From Saprospiraceae bacterium (lineage in GTDB: Bacteria; Bacteroidota; Bacteroidia; Chitinophagales; Saprospiraceae): a DNA stretch of 64,000 nucleotides. Within the stretch, counting starts at the first letter, position 1; each line of letters opens with the position of its first letter. A program made the position numbers and the translations under genes. Of this stretch, positions 53,723 to 63,858 are shown piece by piece. The notes beneath the pieces are model-generated. The model did no database searches and had not been told where the DNA came from. It saw only the letters and a program-made list of their open reading frames with translations. The stretch is taken from positions 1,708,001-1,772,000 of the forward strand of contig JADJLQ010000001.1 of NCBI GenBank assembly GCA_016709995.1, given 5' to 3'.

Positions 53723-55336
53723 ATGAGGAGTATCATAGGTTATAGTGTATTATGGAGCGTGTGCATGACACTGATGCAGTGTGCCAATATCGGTCAGCCG
53801 GACGGAGGTCCCCGTGACACCACGCCTCCCGGTATAGACACAGCCAATTCTACCCCGGCTATGCAAAAAAATTTCAGACCGGATCAAACCAAAATACCGA
53901 TCATTTTAAAATTTGATGAATGGATCAAGCTGGACAATGCTTTTAAACAAGTAGTGATCTCTCCCCCACTCCAATATGCTCCCAAAATAGAACTTAAAGG
54001 AAAAGGAGTCCAGATTAAACTGGACCCAAGGGAGGTCCTTAAGGAGCAGACTACTTATACGGTCAATTTTGGTCAGGCCATCAAAGACATCACTGAAAAC
54101 AATGCGGTCAAAAATCTTCGTTTTGTATTCAGCACTGGTGATATCATCGATACAGGTTTTGTAGCAGGTAAAGTGAGGGACGCCTATACCGGCGAAACAA
54201 AAGAAGAATTATTGGTGATGCTTTACGAATCTGACGCGGACTCCGTGGTATATAAACAGCGACCCACCTATTTTAGCCGCACCGACAAAGAAGGGAATTT
54301 TAACATTGAAAACATCAAAGATACCAGCTACCAGTTATTTGTATTAGAGGATGCCAATAGCAATTATATCTATGATCAGGACAAAGAACATATAGGTTTT
54401 GCTGGCCGTAGAGTGGTCACCGGAGAAGACAGCACTACGCTCCAAATCCGATATTTTGCCTCTTTTATCAAACCTAAATTGACCGGTATCTCCACCGAAG
54501 TAGCAGGAGTGGTCAAGATCCAGTCCAATATACCCCTGACCGAGCTCAAAACATTGCCATTAAGCATTGCCATCACCCAAATACCATTCATTTCTAAAGA
54601 TACGCTTATGGTATATTACCTTCCTTCAACCCAACGCGATTGGCCGCTGGAAGTCAGGTACAATGATTTAGCAGTCGACACCATTCTTGTCAACAAAATA
54701 CGTAAGGAGCGATTAGATTCGTTTGTGGCCTCTCCCACCCACCGCGACCAAAGAACACTCACCACAGATGACTTTGTAAAATTGGATTTTAATCATCCGC
54801 TTGGGCTCATAGATACTTCCGGCATCTCCTTGATCGATGATACGACGCTAGTGGCTTATCCCATCATACTGGATAGTGCGACTGAAATCAATCAGCTGGG
54901 TATACAATGTCCCTGCATCGAAGGCAGTAGTTACAGCCTGGTGATCTTGCCCGGGGCTGTAAAAAACTTTGCCAGCACCGCGCTGGGTGACACCCTTCGT
55001 GTGAAAATCAAAGGGTTGATCACTGATCAGAGTGGCTCGATCGTCATGGAGATCAAGGATCTGGATTCTTCAGCACAGTACAAGTTCAGCCTGATACAAG
55101 AGGATAAAATAATCCGAAACGATATCTTTGATCAAAAATCGATGATGACGCTGACTTATCTTCATTTGCCACCCTCTAATTATACCTATCGCATTATCGA
55201 AGATGTCAATAAAAATGGCCGATGGGATGCAGGTGATTTCATTAAAAAAATTCAGCCGGAGAAAATATTAACCAAAAAAAATTATAGTGTCCGGGCCAAC
55301 TGGGAGCTCAGAGAAACTATCAACTGGATCAAATAA
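53723..55336 (+). CDS. Lipoprotein with bacterial Ig-like domain
   Basis: 537 aa from ATG 53723; an in-frame TTG at 53687 would overlap xerD. The lipobox is in MTLMQCANIG, with GGPRDTTPP following, the typical opening of SbsA-Ig/Big_5 surface lipoproteins in Bacteroidota. IPIILKFDEWIKLDNAFKQV and TYTVNFGQAIKDITENNAVK form the Ig-like domain. VAGKVRDAYTG opens a second beta-sandwich, and a repeat of NGRWDAGDF near the C-terminus resembles dockerin-like loops. Surface or outer-membrane role; function unknown. lptB follows by five bases. Confidence 0.85.
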   Translation: MRSIIGYSVLWSVCMTLMQCANIGQPDGGPRDTTPPGIDTANSTPAMQKNFRPDQTKIPIILKFDEWIKLDNAFKQVVISPPLQYAPKIELKGKGVQIKLDPREVLKEQTTYTVNFGQAIKDITENNAVKNLRFVFSTGDIIDTGFVAGKVRDAYTGETKEELLVMLYESDADSVVYKQRPTYFSRTDKEGNFNIENIKDTSYQLFVLEDANSNYIYDQDKEHIGFAGRRVVTGEDSTTLQIRYFASFIKPKLTGISTEVAGVVKIQSNIPLTELKTLPLSIAITQIPFISKDTLMVYYLPSTQRDWPLEVRYNDLAVDTILVNKIRKERLDSFVASPTHRDQRTLTTDDFVKLDFNHPLGLIDTSGISLIDDTTLVAYPIILDSATEINQLGIQCPCIEGSSYSLVILPGAVKNFASTALGDTLRVKIKGLITDQSGSIVMEIKDLDSSAQYKFSLIQEDKIIRNDIFDQKSMMTLTYLHLPPSNYTYRIIEDVNKNGRWDAGDFIKKIQPEKILTKKNYSVRANWELRETINWIK

Positions 55337-55341
55337 CCAAT

Positions 55342-56103
55342 ATGGATGAAATCTTAACGCTCCGCAGTGAACACCTGCACAAAAAATACGGCCAACGGGA
55401 AGTCGTCAAAGATGTCTCCATCAATGTCAAACAAGGGGAGATCGTAGGATTGTTGGGACCTAATGGTGCAGGCAAAACCACTACTTTTTATATGGTGGTC
55501 GGATTTATCAAACCCAATCAAGGCAAGGTCTATCTCAACCAGGAAGATATCACCAATGCGCCCATGTACCGGCGCGCGCGTAAAGGCATCGGCTATCTCC
55601 CCCAGGAACCTTCTGTATTTAGAAAATTGAGTGTCGAAGACAATATCAGCGCGGTACTGGAAATGACTGACCTCCCCAAAGAGGCTCAAATTGAAAAACT
55701 CGAATCGCTCATTGATGAGTTTGGCCTGCACAAAGTGCGAAAGAACAAAGGTGATTCATTATCAGGAGGCGAAAGAAGAAGAACGGAGATCGCCAGGGCC
55801 TTGGCTACCAACCCAAAATTTATACTTTTGGATGAACCTTTTGCAGGGATCGACCCTATAGCGGTGGAAGATATCCAAAGCATCGTCGCAGCGCTTAAAT
55901 TGAAAAACATAGGTATCCTCATCACTGACCACAATGTACAGGAGACCCTATCCATCACGGACAGAGCTTACCTGATCTTCGAAGGGAGCATTTTAATAGA
56001 AGGCACCGCAGAAGCTCTGGCTGCCGACCCCTTAGTAAGAAAAGTATACCTGGGGGCAAATTTTGAGTTGAGAAAAAAAGTACCAGAATCTGCAGCAAAA
56101 TGA
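55342..56103 (+). CDS. lptB: LPS export ABC transporter ATP-binding protein
   Basis: 253 aa. Walker A GPNGAGKTT, Q-loop YLPQEPSVF, signature LSGGERRRTEIARAL, Walker B FILLDEPFAG, and switch His in ITDHNVQETL. The FRKLSVEDN segment and a long C-terminal LGANFELRKK are typical of LptB, the ATPase that powers lipopolysaccharide transport to the outer membrane. Its stop overlaps the next ATG by four bases. Confidence 0.95.
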   Translation: MDEILTLRSEHLHKKYGQREVVKDVSINVKQGEIVGLLGPNGAGKTTTFYMVVGFIKPNQGKVYLNQEDITNAPMYRRARKGIGYLPQEPSVFRKLSVEDNISAVLEMTDLPKEAQIEKLESLIDEFGLHKVRKNKGDSLSGGERRRTEIARALATNPKFILLDEPFAGIDPIAVEDIQSIVAALKLKNIGILITDHNVQETLSITDRAYLIFEGSILIEGTAEALAADPLVRKVYLGANFELRKKVPESAAK

Positions 56104-56366
56104 TCAGAGCGCTATTATTCATCATTCTCATCACCGTCACCTCATCTTGCAATGAAACCAATCCGCGTACTATCAAAGCATGGATAGCCATAGCAGACAC
56201 ACTCGTCATCAGGCAGACCCTCGCTATCCAGGACTCCATCACAGACCTTTGTACGCAACGCAAGGAAGCTTATTATACCTCTGCCTATGACAGCATCTAC
56301 CAAAAGCGAATGGAGGAAATGAATACATTATTGGATTCTATCAAAACGACCGATGCGACTCATTAA
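56100..56366 (+). CDS. Small lipoprotein
   Basis: 88 aa. Signal MIRALLFIILITVTSSC with a lipobox Cys at 17, then an acidic helical chain with DSIYQKRMEEMNTLLDSIK. Start ATG overlaps the lptB stop (ATGA), so it is co-translated. No family recognised. The next gene starts 14 bases before its stop. Confidence 0.75.
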   Translation: MIRALLFIILITVTSSCNETNPRTIKAWIAIADTLVIRQTLAIQDSITDLCTQRKEAYYTSAYDSIYQKRMEEMNTLLDSIKTTDATH

Positions 56367-56679
56367 ACTGGCATTACTATCAATAGTCCTGAGCCTGACT
56401 GCCTGTCAAAAAGACAAAATACCCCAGCCGGTCTTAACGTTGGTAGAACAACGTATGCTTCTTTATGTCACCGAGCGTGACTCTATATGTAAATCCGAGG
56501 CCATAAAAAAAGCAGAAATGGCAGTCGATTCATTTTTCCTCACCTTGAGGCGTCAATACCTCCATGATTCGATCGTGGTACCTATGAAGCCTATCAAACC
56601 AATGGTAGATACTCAGATCACCCTGGACAATACGATACCGGTCAAACCCCTCTGGGATACATTTCCTGCAAAAAAATAG
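56353..56679 (+). CDS. Small lipoprotein
   Basis: 108 aa. Signal ending at LSLTAC (Cys 18). The rest is helical with a Pro-rich, unstructured C-terminus (VKPLWDTF). It overlaps the preceding lipoprotein gene; both share the signal-plus-helix layout and DSI motifs, so they may be diverged relatives. Function unknown. Confidence 0.75.
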   Translation: MRLIKLALLSIVLSLTACQKDKIPQPVLTLVEQRMLLYVTERDSICKSEAIKKAEMAVDSFFLTLRRQYLHDSIVVPMKPIKPMVDTQITLDNTIPVKPLWDTFPAKK

Positions 56680-57522
56680 TTAGTTCGCTTTCTCGCATAC
56701 AAGGATGCGGTCCTTATGACCCAGGTCTTTGAGTACCCTGACATGGTCAAAACCCATATCGTCGAATATTTGCCTGGTCTCCTCCCCAAGAAATTCATTG
56801 ATCTCCAGGAATATGGCCCCGCCCGGTTTTAAATGTTGGAATGAAAAGACTGCTATTTTTTTATAAAAGATCAGTGGATCAGCGCCGGCGAACAATGCTT
56901 CTGAAGGTTCGTATAATATCGTAGATCGCGTCATATACCCGACCTCATGATCCTGGATATAAGGGGGGTTGCTGACGACGATATCCAGGTCTGCAGGCAA
57001 TTGATCCCAAAGCGTTTCGTTCAAAAAATCCTGCCGGATAAAATTTAAATCCAGATCTAATGCCTGGGCATTAGCGCTTGCTATAGACAAAGCTTGTGCT
57101 GATATATCCAGGGTAAAAATAGTTGCCCCGGGGTATTTCGATTTTATGGCCAGGGGGATGCAGCCGGATCCGGTACCAATATCAAAGATCCGTATGGAGG
57201 GGTGATACCTCCGCTTGAGATCATCCAGCAGGGACACCACCAGTTCTTCAGTTTCGGGTCGTGGAATCAAGGCTCCGGGCGCCATCTTTAATTTTAAATC
57301 AAGAAAATAATGAATGCCGGTGATGTAAGACAAGGGCTCATCTGCCAGCACCCGATCAATGGTACGGTCCCAGGCTGACAGCCATTCATCATTCAAAGTT
57401 TGTTTTGGCCCTGTAAATAGATCTTCTTCTAAAATTCTTAAGATCGATTTTGCTTCCCGTGCTCCGAATACTACCTCAAGCCGGTGAAAAGCCGTTGTTT
57501 TTAATTCCTGGTAATCTTTCAT
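56680..57522 (-). CDS. prmC: Release factor glutamine methyltransferase PrmC
   Basis: 280 aa from ATG 57522, whose sequence overlaps the stop of the upstream gene (ATGA); a Met seven codons earlier is less likely. SAM-binding RIFDIGTGSGCIPLA and the catalytic NPPY in DIVVSNPPYIQDHE are diagnostic. LIPRPETEEL is the substrate-site motif. PrmC methylates the GGQ glutamine of release factors. It converges on the lipoprotein gene with no gap. Confidence 0.95.
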   Translation of the reverse strand: MKDYQELKTTAFHRLEVVFGAREAKSILRILEEDLFTGPKQTLNDEWLSAWDRTIDRVLADEPLSYITGIHYFLDLKLKMAPGALIPRPETEELVVSLLDDLKRRYHPSIRIFDIGTGSGCIPLAIKSKYPGATIFTLDISAQALSIASANAQALDLDLNFIRQDFLNETLWDQLPADLDIVVSNPPYIQDHEVGYMTRSTILYEPSEALFAGADPLIFYKKIAVFSFQHLKPGGAIFLEINEFLGEETRQIFDDMGFDHVRVLKDLGHKDRILVCEKAN

Positions 57523-58796
57523 AGCAAATAATGGAGCACACATGCACTGATTAAAAAAATCGTCCAGACAGCGAAAGCCCGCAAAGGAAGGTACAAAGCG
57601 GGTTTGATGCCGTGACGAGTATGCAAATAATACATTTGCATGGCCCTTTCGAGTAAGGTCCCCAATACCAGAATCCAGGCCACACTAACCAGCCCGTATC
57701 TGGGCACCAATACCGGCAAGGACAAAACAACCAGGCACAATTCCAACATTCCAATCCTAAGTAAAACTCCTTTCAGCTTCAAAGCTTGCATCAGCATCGG
57801 AGTGGGCAAGATCCTGGGGATATAAATCAATAGGAAAATACTCATCATGGTACCGGCATGTTCAAAGTGAGCTCCATAAATCAAAGTAAAAATAGGAGAC
57901 GAAAATACCATCAGGATACAGATGGGGAGGACGATCAGGTACATCTGAAATGCCAACCCTTTTCTCAGGTTTTCATAGGGAAAATCACTGGCGTCACCGG
58001 AAGGGAACAGCAAAAAAGACTGAGCAAAACCCGCTAACAATGCAGGAAGAAACGGCAATTCCCTGGTACCGTAGCGATACCAGTTAAACTGATCACCGAG
58101 ACCAAAATAAGTCTGCACATAATAAGCTGTAAAGATGACTGTGCCTGCCCCGGCTGCCAGATAAATTCCATAAGTCACCACCCGGGACCAAAATAAACGA
58201 TCAAACTTCCAGCCTGCCTGCACGAAGTGTTTTAGATACATCAAGATATATAGCCCGGAGATGATCGCCATCCATTGGATAAAAGCTGCAAATTCTTTTG
58301 TAGCCAGAGCCACCAAGAGCCAAAGACCCACCTGGAGGATAGCATATACCCATTGTTTCTTTACCTCTTTGAATATATAACAATAATAGACCTGCATCTG
58401 CATGATGAAGTATCCAGCTAAAATCACCAGGATGCAAGCCACCTCGTAAAAAGAAAATACCAACCATGGAATTAACGAAGCCCTCCAGATCAATATAACT
58501 CCAAAAAGGCTGATAACCACCAGTAAACAAACCACAGCATTTGAAAAGAGGAATGATTTTTGTTCTGATTTACTTCCCTTGTTTCCTTCCTGCAGGGTGA
58601 CGATACCCCAGGCAGGCAACCAGGAGAAAAATAAAATGTATTGTAAGATCGAAAAGGATTCAAATTTGGCGATTTCACTCATACTCCAACGATGGGCTAT
58701 CAGGATAGAAAATAAGAATAGCCCCATACCCCTTGATATCAACCCAGCCTGATATGCAGTCCGTTCATCCTTCAATATGTCTTTAACAAATCTCAA
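57519..58796 (-). CDS. MOP-type flippase-like membrane protein
   Basis: 425 aa with about twelve TM helices. The N-terminus AGLISRGMGLFLFSILIAHR and the central AYYVQTYFGLGDQFNWYRYG segment, then LLAGFAQSFLLF and the late LIYIPRILPTPMLMQALKLK, recall O-antigen or lipid-linked oligosaccharide flippases of the Wzx/MurJ superfamily. It is co-translated with prmC. Substrate unknown. Confidence 0.7.
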   Translation of the reverse strand: MRFVKDILKDERTAYQAGLISRGMGLFLFSILIAHRWSMSEIAKFESFSILQYILFFSWLPAWGIVTLQEGNKGSKSEQKSFLFSNAVVCLLVVISLFGVILIWRASLIPWLVFSFYEVACILVILAGYFIMQMQVYYCYIFKEVKKQWVYAILQVGLWLLVALATKEFAAFIQWMAIISGLYILMYLKHFVQAGWKFDRLFWSRVVTYGIYLAAGAGTVIFTAYYVQTYFGLGDQFNWYRYGTRELPFLPALLAGFAQSFLLFPSGDASDFPYENLRKGLAFQMYLIVLPICILMVFSSPIFTLIYGAHFEHAGTMMSIFLLIYIPRILPTPMLMQALKLKGVLLRIGMLELCLVVLSLPVLVPRYGLVSVAWILVLGTLLERAMQMYYLHTRHGIKPALYLPLRAFAVWTIFLISACVLHYLL

Positions 58797-58820
58797 TTAA
58801 TCAAATAATAAACCATCAAA

Positions 58821-59303
58821 ATGGCATCAAAGATCGCAAATAGAAATTCAAAAAAATCCGATATAAACTCGATCGCCTCAGATAAATCATTATTGAAACA
58901 TGCTGTCAGGGCATTGCGATTTTCTTATTCGCCCTATTCAAAATTTGCTGTTGGCGCCGCTATACTTAAATCAAATGGCGCCATATACCTGGGAGCCAAT
59001 ATAGAAAATGCATCCTATCCCCTCTGTCTATGTGCAGAACGCACTGCCCTGGCTCATGCCCATATCTCTGCACCAGGTGGGAAAATATGGAGTATCGCCG
59101 TCGTTTGCAGCAGTGAAGATCACCCGATCCCGGGACCAGCCTTTCCATGTGGTGCCTGTCGCCAGGTCATCAGCGAGTTTGAAGACAAACAAGGCGCACC
59201 CATCAGAGTCATAGTAGGCATGAAAGACGGTTCTCAAATAAAATCTTTTGACAGTATCAAAGAACTATTACCCCATTCTTTCAATGGTCAGTTTCTTAAG
59301 TAA
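58821..59303 (+). CDS. cdd: Cytidine deaminase
   Basis: 160 aa. Zinc site CAERTALAHA and PCGACRQVISEF with the catalytic Glu in CAE. SYSPYSKFAVGAAIL and IYLGANIENASYPLCLCAER are standard Cdd segments. It converts cytidine and deoxycytidine to uridine forms in pyrimidine salvage. It overlaps convergently with kdsB by 16 bases. Confidence 0.95.
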   Translation: MASKIANRNSKKSDINSIASDKSLLKHAVRALRFSYSPYSKFAVGAAILKSNGAIYLGANIENASYPLCLCAERTALAHAHISAPGGKIWSIAVVCSSEDHPIPGPAFPCGACRQVISEFEDKQGAPIRVIVGMKDGSQIKSFDSIKELLPHSFNGQFLK

Positions 59304-60025
59304 GGCACCATCATGCGCTCGACATACTCTATATCCTCCGGTACATCCACCCCATGCGCGATATAATCAGTCAGCCCTATTCGGATGTCATATCCACAAG
59401 CTAACCACCGCAATTGTTCCAGGGATTCTGCAGCCTCCAGGGGCTGAGGGTCCAAGGCAATCAGTTCGGAGAGTATACTTTTTTTATAGGCATAGATCCC
59501 GATATGTTGATAATACACCGCGGCTGACTGGTATCTGGGATATGGGATCACGCTGCGGCTGAAATACAGGGCTTTAAAGTCTTTATCAAACACACATTTG
59601 ACTATATTGGGATTATTCACCTGCTCCACACGGTCCATGCTCCTGACCAGGGTAATGATAGAAGCCTCCGGAGACCTGCTGATTAGATCAATCATCTGGT
59701 CGATCAAGCGACCATGGATCATCGGCTCATCCCCCTGGATATTGATCACCCAATCTGCCTCGGGAAACTCCCCGGCGATCTCTGCGCATCGACTGGTGCC
59801 TGTCATATGGTCGGCTGAGGTCATGATGGCTTTGCCTCCAAATTGATGGACCACCTCATAGATGGAGCGATCATCCGTAGCTACGACCAAATCAAATAAT
59901 TTAGTACTTTCATGGCTCCCTCTATAGACATGTTCGATCATCGGCTTGCCCAGAATGGTAGCGAGAGGTTTGCCAGGAAACCTTGAAGATCCATATCGAG
60001 CCGGAATCACTCCCAAAACTTTCAT
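59288..60025 (-). CDS. kdsB: 3-deoxy-manno-octulosonate cytidylyltransferase
   Basis: 245 aa. IPARYGSSRFPGKPLA, ATDD, WVINIQGDEPMI and YYQHIGIYAY are the KdsB motifs. It activates KDO as CMP-KDO for lipid A core assembly. The LPS theme fits the nearby lptB. The 3' end overlaps cdd. Confidence 0.96.
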   Translation of the reverse strand: MKVLGVIPARYGSSRFPGKPLATILGKPMIEHVYRGSHESTKLFDLVVATDDRSIYEVVHQFGGKAIMTSADHMTGTSRCAEIAGEFPEADWVINIQGDEPMIHGRLIDQMIDLISRSPEASIITLVRSMDRVEQVNNPNIVKCVFDKDFKALYFSRSVIPYPRYQSAAVYYQHIGIYAYKKSILSELIALDPQPLEAAESLEQLRWLACGYDIRIGLTDYIAHGVDVPEDIEYVERMMVPYLRN

Positions 60026-60071
60026 ACGATAAAATTAAATTTATAAATGATCATATTATAATAATATTTAA

Positions 60072-60079
60072 TATTTTTG
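60072..60079 (+). promoter_or_regulatory. TAnnTTTG promoter box before the LysM gene
   Basis: TATTTTTG 13 bases before the ATG at 60093 in a very AT-rich gap. No clear -33 element. Confidence 0.35.
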
Positions 60080-60092
60080 CAATTAATATTAA

Positions 60093-61220
60093 ATGAGTTG
60101 TATGCATATTAACGCGTGGAAAGTAGGGATCATACTCAGTATCATCATGCAATGCCTGGCCACACCAGCAGCTGCTGGCAATGGATATGTCAAAGACACG
60201 ATCATCGTGTCCCTGGATGAGACCTATGGCAAATTTGTGCTACATCAGGTACAAAAAAAACAGACTTTATACTCTTTGTCCAATGCTTACGGCATAGATC
60301 TGTATGACATCTATGATTATAATCCCGTGTTGAAAAGCCGGGTGCTGGGGGTCAATGATATCATCAGGGTACCCTTGGCTACCGACCATATCATCACCAA
60401 TGAAGTTGACCTGGTGACTGACCAGTCCTACTCTCAAATGTACTATATCATCCAGCCCAAAGACAACCTTTACCGCATTGCCAAAGTATATTTTAATATG
60501 TCTTTTGAAGATTTAATGAAAAGAAATCAGTTGGCTTCTCATACGATCAAGGTAGGTCAAAAGCTCTTAATCGGCTGGTACGACCCATTGAAGAAAAGCC
60601 AGGGGGCTCCGGATTTTAAACAAGATATAGTCAAAAATGAGCAGCATACACTTGAACAAAAGTGGTCAGAGTCTAATCCAAATATATTTACTGAAGAATA
60701 TAAAGCCATATCTCCTCCTTCGGATAAATGGGTGAGCAAGTACAGTGAAAAGGAAAATTCTGCTGATCGCCTCATCCCTTTGACTGAAGATCTGGCAGAA
60801 ATCAATATCAAAGACAGAATTGATACCAAATCTGAGGCTGCCACAGATAATTCTAAGATGGAAAACACCTCACGGGCCAATGAGATCAAATCAACCGGAG
60901 CCCTTTACAGACCTGAGAAATCGAAAGTACTCAAAAGACGCATGATCACCAGCAATGGTATCGCTCAATGGTCCAAATCCAATAGCACTTCCACTGATTT
61001 ATATGTATTGCACCCCACTGCTCCGGTCAATTCTATCGTGGAGCTCACCAATCCAATGACGCATCGCAAGATCTATGCTAAGGTGTTGTCCAATATGCCC
61101 CCAAAATTGTATGCAGAGGATGTAAGCGTAGTAGTTTCTCCGGGAGTAGCCAATCTACTGGGTGCGATAGATGGCAAGTTTTATGTCAAACTTCGCTTCG
61201 TAGAAGAAACGATTCAGTAA
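60093..61220 (+). CDS. Secreted LysM protein with double-psi beta-barrel-like C-terminus
   Basis: 375 aa, signal peptide ending near TPAAAGNG. LysM 1 about 47-91 (HQVQKKQTLYSLSNAYGIDL, VNDIIRVPL) and LysM 2 about 114-161 (YIIQPKDNLYRIAKVYFNMS, VGQKLLIGW). A low-complexity linker of about 130 residues follows. The C-terminus (HPTAPVNSIVELTNPMTHR, KVLSNMPP, VVVSPGVANLLGAIDGKF) resembles RlpA-like double-psi beta-barrels. It probably binds peptidoglycan in the periplasm. Confidence 0.85.
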   Translation: MSCMHINAWKVGIILSIIMQCLATPAAAGNGYVKDTIIVSLDETYGKFVLHQVQKKQTLYSLSNAYGIDLYDIYDYNPVLKSRVLGVNDIIRVPLATDHIITNEVDLVTDQSYSQMYYIIQPKDNLYRIAKVYFNMSFEDLMKRNQLASHTIKVGQKLLIGWYDPLKKSQGAPDFKQDIVKNEQHTLEQKWSESNPNIFTEEYKAISPPSDKWVSKYSEKENSADRLIPLTEDLAEINIKDRIDTKSEAATDNSKMENTSRANEIKSTGALYRPEKSKVLKRRMITSNGIAQWSKSNSTSTDLYVLHPTAPVNSIVELTNPMTHRKIYAKVLSNMPPKLYAEDVSVVVSPGVANLLGAIDGKFYVKLRFVEETIQ

Positions 61221-61384
61221 ATTTGTGTCTTTGATAGACAGAGTTCGAATCACCCTACGGTGAGTTGAAAAGCCACTCCAGGTGGGATTCAGAAGCATAA
61301 TACCTATCCTGATTTGAATCATTTTGCAAGCTGGACCCTTTCAATAACGCTTGCTATCCATTGATAATCAATAAATAAGAACAG

Positions 61385-62749
61385 ATGAAAGTCTTTGAGA
61401 ACGTTTTAGAAACCATTGGCAATACCCCGATGATCAGGCTCCATAAAGTCTGTGACGAAATAGCTGCTACCGTATATGCCAAGGTAGAAACATACAATCC
61501 CGGCCATTCTATTAAAGACCGGATGGCTATGAAAATGATCAAAGATGCAGAAGAAACCAGGCAGCTTCTGCCCGGTGGCACGATCATAGAATGTACCTCT
61601 GGCAATACCGGTATGGGTCTGGCGATCATCGCAGCAGTCAAAGGATACAAATGTATATTCACTACCACGGACAAACAATCCTCTGAAAAAATCAATTTAC
61701 TGAAAGCTTTTGGAGCTGAAGTCATCGTGTGCCCTACCAATGTGGAATCATCCGACCCTAAGTCCTATTATTCTGTGGCAGAACGATTGTCCAAAAGCAT
61801 CCCAAATTCATTTTGGAGTAATCAATATGATAACCTCTCTAACAGTCAGGCACATTTTGAGAGTACCGGACCTGAGATCTGGGATCAGACGGATGGCACG
61901 ATCACCCACTTAATTGCAGGCGTTGGTACAGGGGGTACGATCTCCGGCACCGGCAGATTTTTAAAGTCCAAAAACCCCGATATCAAGATCTGGGGGATAG
62001 ATACTTACGGATCAGCCCTCAAAAAATATCACGAGACCGGCCTGTTAGACCCAAAAGAAATATACCCTTATATCACCGAAGGCATCGGGGAGGACATCAT
62101 CCCCAGAAATGTAGATTTTAAGACGATAGATTATTTTGAAAAGGTCACAGACAAAGATGCTGCCTTGGCGGCGAGAAGACTAGCCCGGGAAGAAGGACTT
62201 CTGATGGGCTATTCTGCCGGATCAGCACTTGCAGGTTTGATACAACTTAAAGACAGACTGACCAGGGATGATGTCGTTGTGGTCATTTTTCATGATCATG
62301 GATCGCGGTATGTCGGCAAAATATTTAATGATGACTGGATGAGAGAAAGGGGCTTCCTCGAGACTGAAATCAAAGTCAAAGACCTGATCCGAGCCAAAGA
62401 AGATAAGCGTTTCCTGAGCCTAAAAGCCTCAGACACCGTGAGGGAAGCACTGAACCTGATGAAAGAGTATGATATTTCAGCGCTCCCGGTCACTGATATC
62501 ACTCATTTTATAGGGTCGGTGACAGAAACCAGGGTACTGGGTTATGTGCTCGAAAACCCGGTCGCCAACCTTGAAAAAAGTGTGCAGTCTATCATGGATG
62601 ACCCTTTGCCTCATGTACCGCTGGATATGGGTGTACAGGCCGTCAGCAGATACTTTGATCGCAAGATTCCTGCCGTCATGACTCAGGATACTGCCGGCAA
62701 TTGGCATGTCATCACACAATATGATATCATCCAATCCATCAAAGGATAA
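61385..62749 (+). CDS. Cystathionine beta-synthase-like PLP enzyme with CBS domains
   Basis: 454 aa. PLP-Lys K44 in NPGHSIKDRMA, phosphate-binding TSGNTGMGL and GVGTGGTISGTG, and GYSAGSALAG. Two CBS motifs lie in about 345-454 (FLSLKASDTVREALNLMKEY and VQSIMDDPLPHVPLDMGVQA). The full-length resemblance is to CBS, which makes cystathionine from serine and homocysteine; cysteine synthase activity is also possible. No haem domain, as in other bacterial members. Confidence 0.92.
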   Translation: MKVFENVLETIGNTPMIRLHKVCDEIAATVYAKVETYNPGHSIKDRMAMKMIKDAEETRQLLPGGTIIECTSGNTGMGLAIIAAVKGYKCIFTTTDKQSSEKINLLKAFGAEVIVCPTNVESSDPKSYYSVAERLSKSIPNSFWSNQYDNLSNSQAHFESTGPEIWDQTDGTITHLIAGVGTGGTISGTGRFLKSKNPDIKIWGIDTYGSALKKYHETGLLDPKEIYPYITEGIGEDIIPRNVDFKTIDYFEKVTDKDAALAARRLAREEGLLMGYSAGSALAGLIQLKDRLTRDDVVVVIFHDHGSRYVGKIFNDDWMRERGFLETEIKVKDLIRAKEDKRFLSLKASDTVREALNLMKEYDISALPVTDITHFIGSVTETRVLGYVLENPVANLEKSVQSIMDDPLPHVPLDMGVQAVSRYFDRKIPAVMTQDTAGNWHVITQYDIIQSIKG

Positions 62750-62763
62750 AAAACCGATTACCT

Positions 62764-63840
62764 TTGATTTTGATGAAAAACGGTAGTACTGGATTTGGCA
62801 AAGCATTGTTGATGGTCGCATTGATATCATGGACTCAATTATCCCTTGCTCAGGACCCACATTTTTCACAATACATCAGTGCCCCACTGCTGCTCAATCC
62901 CGCTCAGGCCGGACTAATCAATGGTAGCTACCGGATAAATCTTAATTACAGAGACCAATGGAATAAAATCGAGGGTAGCGATTATAAAACTGTGGCTTTT
63001 TCCGGTGACATGAATTTTATTCCTCCGCTTAAAGGCTTTAGAAATGATCTCATGGGCATTGGCCTCAGTTTTTTGTCGGACAAATCTCCGGGGTTTGATT
63101 TTAACACCAACGAACTCGCCATGTATGTGGCTTATCACAAAAGAACGGGCAAAAATCAATTTCTCAGTTTTGGAACCAAACTCGGTATTCTCCAGCGAGG
63201 AGTCAATTATGAAAATCTGACTTTTGGAGATCAGTATGTAGAAGGCTCCGGGTATTCCAATAATAGCCGTGAAGTCCTGCCGGAAAACAATATTAGCAGC
63301 ACCGAGCTCTCGCTGGGATTAAATTATTCCTGGAGTGCGTCAGAATCCAAAGGACTTACCCTGGGCATCAGTATGCATCATATCACGAGCCCGGATTTTT
63401 CTTTTTTCAATTTATCCCCTCCTCTGGGCATTGAGCCCATCAAACAACCGTTATATGGCTTGTTATCATTCCATGCTACCGGAGCTATGCCTATGTCCGG
63501 AGACCAGATGGTATTTATGCCCAGAATATGGATATTAAATCAGGGACCTCATTTTCAACTAAATACAGGCGCACTGATCAAGCTACCGCTCAACCAGGAC
63601 GGCAATAACAGCCTTTATGCTGGTGGCTACCTCCGATTGGTCAAAGGAGTCAAGAGTGTCGCTCTAGAATCTTTTGTACCTCATATTGCATTTGGACTTG
63701 GCAGCGTCAACCTGGGTCTGAGTTATGACGCCAATCTAAGGCGTTTTGCCCCATCCTACTTTCAACAAAGTGTATTCGAGCTTTCGATTGCCCTTATTGG
63801 CAATTATGACAATGCTAGTTTTTTCTGTCCTCGATTTTAA
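62764..63840 (+). CDS. PorP/SprF family type IX secretion-associated membrane protein
   Basis: 358 aa. Signal peptide ending SLAQDPHF, then the diagnostic opening FSQYISAPLLLNPAQAGLIN and YRDQWNKIEG. Repeated amphipathic beta-strands suggest an outer-membrane barrel. PorP/SprF proteins work with the T9SS and anchor CTD-bearing surface proteins. Supports assignment of the host to Bacteroidota. It lies 14 bp after the CBS gene. Confidence 0.95.
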   Translation: MILMKNGSTGFGKALLMVALISWTQLSLAQDPHFSQYISAPLLLNPAQAGLINGSYRINLNYRDQWNKIEGSDYKTVAFSGDMNFIPPLKGFRNDLMGIGLSFLSDKSPGFDFNTNELAMYVAYHKRTGKNQFLSFGTKLGILQRGVNYENLTFGDQYVEGSGYSNNSREVLPENNISSTELSLGLNYSWSASESKGLTLGISMHHITSPDFSFFNLSPPLGIEPIKQPLYGLLSFHATGAMPMSGDQMVFMPRIWILNQGPHFQLNTGALIKLPLNQDGNNSLYAGGYLRLVKGVKSVALESFVPHIAFGLGSVNLGLSYDANLRRFAPSYFQQSVFELSIALIGNYDNASFFCPRF

Positions 63841-63858
63841 ACTTTACCTTCAAAGACC